A stretch of 64,000 nucleotides of DNA from Diploptera punctata (Eukaryota; Arthropoda; Insecta; Blattodea; Blaberidae). Made by a program: the position numbers and the translations under genes. Location of the stretch: assembly GCA_030220185.1 (NCBI GenBank), contig JASPKZ010001235.1, positions 248,001-312,000 on the forward strand, given 5' to 3'. This document shows, piece by piece, positions 56,228 through 64,000 of this stretch. The notes under the pieces are model-generated. The model saw nothing but the letters and a program-made list of their open reading frames with translations. It was not told where the DNA came from and did no database searches. Position 1 is the stretch's first letter. The number at the start of each line of letters is the position of its first letter.

Positions 56228-56599
56228 CTGTAACAAACATCAATTGTAATATGTTATCATATTTATTCAGATATTTTATCAACTTTTTTACCATATTTTG
56301 TGACTTAAGAGGTGGATGTATGATTCAAGGAAGGAAGTTTCTGGAGTCTTGGTTTTTATGTTAATCAGTGGTATAAGCCAGTAGGAGACAGTCATTATCT
56401 TTTTATTCCACCCCTGATTCTCGGCCGCATCCCTTGCATATCAGTATACAAAGCCAGGCCTCTTTTTGTACCTTCAGTCAAATTCCTTATCTACTGTGCC
56501 ATAGCATTGTCTTGCATGCATAAAATGTACTAGAAAAAATTAATTTAATGCAAAAAATCATGAGTGTGAATTATGTGATGGCATATTTTATGCAGATAG

Positions 56600-58200
56600 G
56601 TATTTTATTCTCGTATAAGACTTGAAAGCATAATAATAGTCCATTCGATTGGTTGCTGGCCAAAGGAAGGCAAGACCAGTGATGGGGCTGCCAACTTATA
56701 GCCTCTGGTCAGGCTTTTCTGGAGAAGAAAAGAAAATAAAGGAAAGAAGAAATGGAAGAAAGGAAAGACTCCCTAGTCCTCGGATGCCCACTGGCTAGAC
56801 CAGTGTTGACCTATGGTAGTGAAGCATGGACACTAAAAAGACAACATGAAAGCAGAATAACAGCTTGTGAAATGGATTCATGCGCAGAACAGCGGGTTAC
56901 ACCAGATGGGATCGGAAAAGGAACACCGATATCTTAAAAGAATTGAAGACTACGCCAATTTTGGAATATATTAAACAGTACCAACTAAATTGGAAACACC
57001 ATCTAGAAAAAATGAGTTCAGGTCGGATCCCCAAAGCTGTTTATAATTATATACCAAGAGGACGAAGATCTCTGGGCCATCCTATGAAACGCTGGAGGGA
57101 AAATTTTCTATAGGATCGGAACAGGCCTTGGCCTAATACTTGGAAGGAAGAAGAAGAAGAGGTATTTTATTTTTAAGTGAGGAAAGGAGATTACGAGTAT
57201 TTGAGAATAAAGTTCTTTGGAAAATTTTTGGACCAAAGGGAGATGAACAGACAGGTGAATGGAGAAGACTACATAACAGCGAACTACATGGTCTTTATAG
57301 GAAACCAGATATAATAAGAACAGTTAAGTCTCGTAGACTGCAATAAGCAGGACATGTGTAATGAATGGGGAATGAAAGACGTGCACGGAAGCTTCTTGCA
57401 GGAAAACCAGAGGGAAAACACCCAGTTGGTAGACCAAGAATGAGGAGGGAGAATAACATTAAGTATGATTGAGGGATGATTGGAAAACATTAGCTCAGGA
57501 TAGGGATGTATGTACGGAGAACTTATGTCCATGCTGCCATGAACCTACAGGTTTGATAGCGCCAGTGAGTTAGTTAGTTAGGTATTTTATTTTTCTCCTG
57601 ACCAACTTCTTAATCATAAATAATAATTCTGAAAAGGGCACTCAAGCCATAGATGATGATTTTTGCATTATATCAATTTTATAATTTTACATATCTAGGA
57701 TGCAATATCTCATATGAAGAAGAAAAGGATGTAAATGCAAAAATATCTAAATTTTTAAGAATTTTAGGATTAATAAATTCTACCTTCAAGCCACGGTTAG
57801 TCCAAAAACATTCAAGACTAAAAGTGTATAAAACAACTCTATTGAATGGTAGCGAAGTATGGACGTTGAAACAGAAGGATATACAGAGACTTAGATCTGC
57901 TGAAATGAGATACCTCTGGAGGACTGCAGGATGCATACTACTAGGTCACAAAAAATGAAGACATCTTAGAAGTATTACACATGGAATCTTTAGAAAACAA
58001 AATTTCTGATTATAAGTCAAAATGGATGCAACATGTTCATCGAATGGAAGACCACAAGATACCCAAACAAATGTTAAGATATCAACCTGCAGGAACGGCG
58101 TTCACTCAAAATACTTCTGGATGGTGTTTCTCTTGAGGCCGAAACAGGTCAACAAATGGCCTAAATTCATGAATGTACTATATTAATTTTATAGAAAACA
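56600..58200 (+). mobile_element. Cluster of three LINE tail fragments
   Basis: 56790-57160 reads TYGSEAWTLKRQHESRI and RRSLGHPMKRWRENF and ends in GAAGAAG. 57170-57575 is an RTE tail of the 1-2292 family with several stops. 57640-58190 reads LGCNISYEEEKDVNAKI and GSEVWTLKQKDIQRL. These are three different LINE families inserted next to each other, all on the plus strand. Confidence 0.6.
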
Positions 58201-58283
58201 AAGATAATATTTTATTGACAATTTTATTATTAATTTAACACTTCTCATTGAAGGATAAATTATATTTGAAGAGAAAAATTTTC

Positions 58284-58356
58284 GCCTAGACCGGGACTCG
58301 AACCCGGGACCCTTGGCTTTCCGGGCCAAGTGCTCTACCAACTGAGCTACCGAGGC
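58284..58356 (-). repeat. Best-formed tRNA-like sequence, Ser-type anticodon
   Basis: 73 nt with acceptor GCCTCGG against TCTAGGC, D arm GCTC/GAGC, anticodon arm TTGGC/GCCAA with loop CCGGAAA, and T arm CGGGTTCGAGTCCCG. The anticodon would be GGA (Ser), but position 33 is C and the long variable arm of tRNA-Ser is missing. It is most likely an element-embedded tRNA relic. Confidence 0.55.
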
Positions 58357-58479
58357 GAGTTACGATCTAGACGCAAACTTTTCTCTTATATACGTTGTAA
58401 TTCCCTCGCACCAAATGCTTGAAACCCCGGGTTCGAGTCCCGGTCTAGGCGAAAATTTTTCTCTTCAAATATAATATTT

Positions 58480-59410
58480 TATATTAACTTTAACCCTAAA
58501 GCAGGATTTTAATATCATAATAAATATAAAAGTTTAAGTTGGTAATTTTGTATTTAAAATTTTTTTTAATATTTAAATATAACTTAAATAAATAAAAAAA
58601 ATCTAAATAATTCATTGTTGAATAAAAATGTCTCAGTAACAATTAAAGAAATTGTATTTCATAACAGTCTTCCTAAATAATGCTTTTAAAAATTGTTTTA
58701 AGTCATTGTTGTCAAAATTATAAAGTTTTCTGTTATAACTGTAATAAGAACACCTGCCTAACTTCATATTTTTAAATGAAAGTAAACTAAACTCTGATTG
58801 GATGTTAAAACAATTAACTTTTTGACTTAACAAATCAAATTTAAACCTTATATTTAATGGACTACTAACCAATAGAATTTAAAATTACCATCATATGATG
58901 TAATAATGTTCTTTAAAATTATAAAAGAATTACACTAGTCATTCTGCATAAAATTTTCAACAAAGATAGAAGCAAATAGAGCTCTCCTGATAAAATGTGA
59001 TATTTAATACAAGAAGAATAGTTGATTCAAGAAAAGAAAATAATTTTATTTTAATTGACAGTGAAGAATATTACCACCTACATTTACTTAATCTCCTCGA
59101 AACTTTAAGAAGTGAATAAATGTGAAATTATTTCTACAAGAAACAGTTTTTAGTGATTTTTAAAGTGTTTTCCTATCCAGTGTACCAACTACCGACCCTA
59201 AGAAGAGAATCCGGCTCTACCGAAAATAAAACCCAGCCTGAACCAGTAATTCTTTTTGGGACACCAATCAACAAAATGTTACTACAACATCGGGCATGAA
59301 GAGAATTATTGCTTCAAAATGTCACCACAACGTGGGACAGCAATTTACTTCTTCAACCCATCCACCAATTCTTGCTACTTGTAGCCCAGTATTACTAAAG
59401 TTATACATAC
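58480..59410. other. Intron DNA, AT-rich, unassigned
   Basis: One minus-strand open frame (58633-58872) reads KLGRCSYYSYNRKLYNFDNND; I do not recognise it. Nothing else is supported. Confidence 0.35.
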
Positions 59411-59662
59411 TTTTACATTTGTTTCCATCTGAAGGATCTGTAAAGAAGGGAGGTGGGCAGATACATTCCCCAGGTTGAACACATTTCTCGTTGTTAGAAC
59501 AATCACCGTCATTGACACATTTCACACGGCTTGGTGAACACACACTGTTGTAAGGATCTCCTGTGTAGCCTCTTGGACAAACACATTCATATGCACCTGG
59601 TTTGTTCACACACTCTGCTCCATAGCCACAAACTTGTCTGCCTTCCTCACACTCATTTATAT
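59411..59662 (-). CDS. dpy: Dumpy-like gene, exon 2 (calcium-binding EGF)
   Basis: Phase 1 to phase 1, 252 nt, with acceptor TTTTCAG and donor GTATGT. It begins with the calcium-binding EGF signature DINEC, followed by a complete EGF ending GYTGDPYNSVC. A six-cysteine link (VKCVNDGDCSNNEKC) and a short EGF tail (CICPPPFFTDPSDGNKC) follow. The aromatic and N/D residues of a cbEGF are present, so calcium binding and extracellular location are likely. The terminal A joins GT of exon 3 to make S. Confidence 0.82.
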
Positions 59663-59832
59663 CTGAAAACAACAAATACAGATTAAATAATTCCAGAATT
59701 GCTATGAAAAGCACCTTCAGGTCTTATTATAAATTTGAAGAGAAAAATATATGCCTAAATCGGGATTTGAACCAAATTATATTTGAAGAGAAAAATATAC
59801 TCTTGTAATCAATGGTAAAGAGAAAAATTGTT

Positions 59833-59905
59833 GCCTGAACTGGGAATTGAACCCCAAACCTTCAGCTTTCGAAGCTGATGCTCTGACAACTGAGCTAATT
59901 CAGGC
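59833..59905 (-). repeat. tRNA-like sequence with perfect acceptor stem
   Basis: Acceptor GCCTGAA pairs fully with TTCAGGC. The D arm, an anticodon arm TCAGC/GCTGA with loop TTCGAAA (anticodon CGA), and a T arm with TTC are present. The variable loop is short, unlike a true tRNA-Ser. A relative lies at about 61120-61185 on the plus strand. Confidence 0.55.
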
Positions 59906-60609
59906 TATCAATTATTTTTGAGAGATTTATCATAAGTAATGCCACGAGTGATTTCCAATTTATCTAGAGAATTTGGAAATCAAGAGTGGCATTTGTTAGG
60001 ACTATTTAACGAATAAAATTAAGCTGTTTTCTCACAAATCATTATTTAACTATAGTTATTTTAAAATATTTATATATTTAATGTAAATGGCGATATTTGA
60101 AAACAAATGAGAAACGATTGGTACGCTTCATTTGCTTCTTTTGTTCAACATTGCAACCAGATCATATTATTTATTGACAAAGGAATGCAATATTGTAAGA
60201 ATGCTCTCTAGTGGAGAAAAATGAAACACATCAAACTGTATATTAATTCATTTCTGATGTCCTATGATGTAAATGTGACAATTATATTTTTCTGCAATGT
60301 TATTACCTGGGAAAAATACATTTAAGAAAGTGCAAACAGTGGTTTCTTTTTTTGGAGGTATAATGAATTGCTACAAATGTTTTTATATTAACTCCCGCAT
60401 GCACTGTGTGTTGACATTCATGCACTATATGTACAATCTGGTAGCCGTATTTCTTGTAGGGTAAGTCACTGCAAAATAATGCTATGGAGGTGCTTTCTTT
60501 ATTATGATAAACTTTAGTTGGTAAATTCTAGGCGAAACACGACTGTGATTGGTTGTAAATCAAAAATCAATGAAATGTGATTGGTCATTGACTCCCATTT
60601 GAGGCATGA
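59906..60609. other. Intron DNA with a short inverted repeat
   Basis: GCCACGAGTGATTTCCAA at 59941 is mirrored by TTGGAAATCAAGAGTGGC at 59972, a small hairpin typical of a MITE end. No gene is present. Confidence 0.4.
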
Positions 60610-60617
60610 GTTAAATA

Positions 60618-61030
60618 ATCAGATTAAATGTGAAGAATGTGAGAAATTCTACATAGAAAAACTAAGAGAAATTTGAAAACTAGAGTGAAAGAACATCTCA
60701 GGAATGTCAAGAATGGGGAAATAGAAAATCTGCAGTTGCTGCCCATGCATGGTTTGAATAACATCTTATTGAGAAAGAAGCTAAATTATTAAAACAAATA
60801 GAAAAATCAAAGAACTTACTGTTTGGAAAAAGATCTACATTCAAAAGAGTGAAAAGCAGAAATTGATGAACTTTGAAATTCCCGGGGCGAATTACATTGT
60901 TTCGAGGTTTTTTCAGTATGCCAATGGAAGGAGCAAAGGACGACTCTTCAAGATGACAGAACAACGGTTGTGAGAATACTGAGGATGGAACAGATACTAT
61001 GTTCCGAAACTAGTTTATAGTCAAATAAGA
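60618..61030 (+). pseudogene. Penelope-like GIY-YIG fragment with hammerhead
   Basis: The plus strand reads IKCEECEKFYI then KTKRNLKTRVKEHLRNVKN, AAHAWFE, and MNFEIPG in shifting frames. It is a close relative of the 19029 copy with at least three frame breaks. It ends in the intact ribozyme core at 60975. Confidence 0.68.
60975..61018 (+). ncRNA. Hammerhead ribozyme motif
   Basis: ATA, CTGAGGA (60979-60985), stem II GGAACA with TGTTCC, GAA (61006-61008), stem III ACTAGT, T, TAT. Stem II has six full pairs. The homologous site at 19035-19080 has lost the G of GAA. Confidence 0.76.
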
Positions 61031-61299
61031 GTGAGTGATAAAAAATTCTACCTATATAATTCAGGCCATATTCCCATCCAAGCATAAATCCCCCTTTTTG
61101 GATGGGAATGTAGCCTGAATTAGCTCAGTGGTCAGAGCATCAGCACAGAAAGCTAAAGGTTTGGCTTCGATTCCCGGTTCAGACAAAAATTTTTCTCTTT
61201 ACCATTGATTACATTAGTTTATTTTGTACATTAATTTACTTATTTCAATCATAGTAATAACTTTAGCTTCTTAATATTAATTTAAGAAAAATACATTCT

Positions 61300-61560
61300 C
61301 AGACTGGGGTTTGAACCCAAGACCTTTGGCTTTCTATGCCAATGCTCTATCAACTGAGCTACCTGACCACACCAATCTAAATGCAAATTTTTCTCTTACA
61401 CATTTTTAATTCCCGAGTGCCAAATGCTACGAACCTTTGCTTGATAATGCAAATGGCGGCTTCTTCTTTTTTTAAGAAGACTCAGGTAGCTCAGTTGATA
61501 AAGCATTGGCATAGAGAGCCAAAGATCATGGGTTCAAACCCCAGTCTGAATGTATAATTT
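61300..61560. repeat. Inverted pair of tRNA-like repeats
   Basis: A minus-strand tRNA-like sequence at about 61300-61374 and a plus-strand one at 61484-61556 face away from each other, as at 5081-5640. Both have a recognisable B box. Confidence 0.55.
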
Positions 61561-61669
61561 TTCTCTTCAAATATAATTTGTCCTTCAGTGAGAAGTATTA
61601 AATTAATAATAAAAACATTGCATTATTTTAATATTTCAAGGAAGCAACACTATAAGGTTTATTTTAGAT

Positions 61670-62457
61670 CAGAGCCGTCCAAATTGCAGCCTGCGGGTCA
61701 CTTCCGGCCCACCATGGCTTTTCGTATGGCCCGCGTAGGGAATGAAATGAACAAATTTATTTTATATTTTTAATTTAGATTTTAAAATGTAACATCTAGT
61801 TTGGACATCCCTGTGTGAAATTCATCTCTCTGGAATGTGGATTTGTCTTGACAAAGTAATAGAGATGATTCATCCCTTATTTACCGTTTTCTTCCCCACT
61901 CCAAACTTTGAACATTAATTGTTTCACTTGTTATATTGTCAATCAAACAGTAGCCCGTGCACGGACTAGTTGTAAAAATAGTGTTAAAGTGTGAAAATGC
62001 TTAAAAAAACTCAAAGTTGATTCCGAGTGTAGGGAGTTTAACTAATCCTGGACCAGCAAGTACTTCGTGAAGGAGCGTGGAAACAAAGTGTTATGTGTTA
62101 TTTGTAACAATGTTATTGCAGTTGTGAAAGAATATAACATTAAAAGACATTACCAAACAAAGCATAGCCATTTTGATAAATTTAATGGAGATGTGCGTAC
62201 TGAAAAAGTGAACGAGCTCCTTTCTAAAGTTACGGCACAACAGCAGTTATTAATTCAGGGTGGTGGTGTAAGGCAAAGAAATGTTACTGAAGCAAGTTAT
62301 GAAGTTTCGAAACTAATTGCTGAAAATGGAAAACTGTTTTCTGATGGTGAATTTGTGAAAAAGTGTCTGATTGCTGTTGCCAAGAAGTTGTTCCAGCCCG
62401 TGATCAATTGCACAATCAGTTATTGGCCCGGTCCATTAAAAAGTTTGGGCAGCCCTG
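61670..62457 (+). mobile_element. hAT transposon, deletion derivative with 8-base duplication
   Basis: Flanked by TTTTAGAT at 61662-61669 and 62458-62465. Ends CAGAGCCGTCCAAATTGC at the left and the complement of CAGGGCTGCCCAAACTTT at the right are typical of hAT. At 788 bp it is far shorter than an autonomous element. Confidence 0.82.
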
Positions 62458-62477
62458 TTTTAGATAATGTGAGTTAG
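62067..62477 (+). pseudogene. hAT-element BED-type zinc finger fragment
   Basis: An open frame of about 136 codons reads KVLCVICNNVIAVVKEYNI and KRHYQTKHSHFDKF, a C-x2-C...H-x4-H finger of the BED kind. It continues to SYEVSKLIAENGKLFSDGEF, conserved in hAT-derived proteins of the GTF2IRD2/FAM200 kind. It runs through the element's right end, so the last residues are terminal-repeat sequence. The catalytic domain is absent; it may be transcribed but cannot transpose. Confidence 0.7.
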
Positions 62478-62761
62478 ATATGTATGGAGTTAGAAAGATT
62501 TGACAATGATGCCTAAGGCATCAATATTCAGAGTCTTCGAAAAAGCTACAAATATGAGGTAAGTAGTACATATCTAAGTCATATTATCTATTGAGTTATG
62601 AGTGCTTCAACAAGGGTCAACAAACCTAATGCATTCCGCTGATGATGGGACTAGTCCCGAAAGGCCTACAGAGTTTTAAAACAACTTACGTTGAGGAGAC
62701 GGACCTACAAGGTAACTATTTTATAGTTTTTAACCATACATTATATTATTGTTTACATTAC

Positions 62762-62947
62762 CTTCGCAAGACCCATCATTTTTGATCCTGTAGCCTTTAG
62801 GACAAGCGCAATAACTAACTCCACCTGCGATCGTAATGCATTCAGCCCCAGCAGGACAAGCTTCACCCTTGGAGCACCCTGCTAGTACACAGTTACCATT
62901 CACAATCTGGTACGGAGCTTGGCACTGACATTCCAAACTGTTGCACT
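62762..62947 (-). CDS. dpy: Dumpy-like gene, exon 1 of 24 in window
   Basis: This internal exon is read on the minus strand, with an acceptor AG just above 62947 and a donor GTAATG just below 62762. It starts and ends in phase 1 (186 nt, 62 codons). It encodes the tail of one EGF-like domain (ECQCQAPYQIVNGNC), then a cysteine-rich stretch, then an EGF-like tail (YCACPKGYRIKNDGSC). Dumpy-type proteins are giant apical matrix filaments that anchor epidermis to cuticle; that role is family knowledge. The last base G joins AT of exon 2 to give D before INEC. Upstream exons must lie beyond 64000. Confidence 0.8.
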
Positions 62948-63189
62948 CTGAAAATTAACATTAAAACATGTCACTTTGTCATACATTCAAAGTTACGTTG
63001 TTTTATTTTTATTTAAGAGTTAATGCCATTTGTGTCACAATTCAAATATGGGTGTGAAAGAGCCAATAAATTTTGTTTAGAGACCTCTTTTTCAGGCTTG
63101 AGGTTCTTTTACATACTGTAAATCTACAACATAGGATCCATGGCTTTAGTTCCTTTTCAAAGAAACCCATACAAATTCATTGAACAACA

Positions 63190-63540
63190 TTTTGTTTAAA
63201 CAACTCACCTCATAGGATTCATGCTTCCATGATACCGCGGTTCATCCTCAGCCATAACTCCAATTGACAAAATTCTTCAGCCATTAACTGTTCTATTGTT
63301 GCCATCTTCAGTGCTGCCATCTATGGTTGAATTTATGAACTTTGAAATCAAAGCACTGAAGATGGCGACAATAGAACAGTTGATGGCCGAAGAATTTGAT
63401 CAGTTGGAGTTATGGCTGAGGATGAACATGACTGTGTTTGAAACCGCGGTATCATGGAAGCATGAATCCTATGAGGTGAGTTGTTTAAACAAAATGTTCT
63501 CCGATTAATTTTAATGATTATACCTCATAATGTTTACTTC
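63190..63540. mobile_element. Palindromic hammerhead-bearing element near exon 1
   Basis: Arms CTCACCTCATAGGATTCATG and its complement. The left arm has lost stem II; the right arm is complete. Right outer end CCTCATAATGTTTACTTCCC matches the shared family edge. Confidence 0.72.
63410..63457 (+). ncRNA. Hammerhead ribozyme motif
   Basis: TTATGG, CTGAGGA (63416-63422), stem II AACA with TGTT, GAA (63440-63442), stem III ACCGCGGT, A, TCATGG. Stem I has six pairs, including G-T. Confidence 0.72.
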
Positions 63541-63756
63541 CCAACACTAATTTAATATAAACCCATACAAAGTTCAAACACTTAATACAACAAGGCTTAA
63601 ATTATATTTGAAGAGAAAAATGTTATGCTCAGACTGGGGTTTGAACCCAGGACCTTTGGCTTTCTAGGCCAATTGCCTATCATTGACCTACCTGAGAAAC
63701 TCCAATCTATATGCAAATAAATGCAAAAAATTTGTATTTAGATTGGAGTTTCTCAG

Positions 63757-64000
63757 GGGGCACGCCGTAGCGTAGTGGTTAAGGCACTGCGCTACAAGCC
63801 GGAAGGTCGAGGGTTCAAGTCCCAGTGTGGTCAGGATTTTTAAACTGACCCAAACCTTCTGGCGGCACTATGGCCCTGGGGTCGACTCAGCCTCTAACAG
63901 AAATGAGTACCAGACACTTATTCTGGGGTAAAGGCGGCCATCACGCAAGGCTGACAACCCGGCTGACATCAAGTGCCGATTGTCTAGAAATAGTGGGAGC
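63757..64000 (+). mobile_element. SINE A, copy 4, cut by window end
   Basis: Same head (CGTAGCGTAGTGGTTAAGG) and body as 8058-8362. The tail lies beyond the window. Confidence 0.7.

Noticed and set aside
58284..58356. Functional tRNA-Ser gene
   Set aside because: No long variable arm, C at position 33, and the same unit is repeated many times in the window.
62067..62477. Host zinc-finger gene
   Set aside because: Bounded by hAT ends and an 8-base duplication; the frame runs into the terminal repeat, so it is element-borne.

Overview
The window is insect nuclear DNA, most likely from a cockroach or a close relative. I infer this from the AT-rich sequence, long repeat-packed introns, a dumpy-type EGF gene, and an RTE retrotransposon tail protein that I associate with cockroach genomes. 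The species itself is not proven by the sequence.

Only one host gene is visible. It lies on the minus strand and spans the whole window, entering from beyond 64000 and leaving below 3515. I reconstruct 24 exons (about 7.6 kb of coding sequence) that encode alternating EGF-like domains and short DPY-type six-cysteine modules, the architecture of Dumpy, a giant apical extracellular-matrix protein that ties epidermis to cuticle. No start, signal peptide, ZP domain or stop is present, so this is an internal segment. Exon ends were set from AG/GT sites and checked by codon phase. The phases join cleanly at every junction except 10 to 11. Exons 4 and 19 each carry a one-base frameshift, and exon 10 decays at its 3' end, with a phase-incompatible step to exon 11.

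The introns are almost entirely mobile DNA. From left to right the main items are: an RTE-type LINE (1-2292); a decayed arthropod repeat protein (about 4380-4860); inverted tRNA-like repeats (5081-5640); nested RTE copies with target-site duplications (10423-11775); Penelope-like fragments and palindromic derivatives from about 10.8 kb to 63.5 kb; a pogo-like element (16805-17649); a Jockey/CR1-like LINE tail (20630-21750); TTAA-flanked piggyBac-like elements; a Harbinger-type MITE (47534-47752); a tandem tRNA-like array (50055-51441); a dead mariner (51542-53121); and a small hAT element (61670-62457).

The most interesting layer is the Penelope-like material. Fragments encode the GIY-YIG endonuclease end, many form inverted pairs (hairpins of 0.2-0.9 kb), and at least 15 carry a recognisable hammerhead ribozyme core (CTGANGA, stem II, GAA, an 8-base palindromic stem III, then an NUH cleavage triplet). 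Stem III differs between copies while staying palindromic, which is covariation expected of functional RNA. Hammerheads in Penelope-like elements are known. The many double-headed palindromic derivatives with an outward-facing ribozyme at each end, two with clean 12-base target duplications, are what I would examine first.
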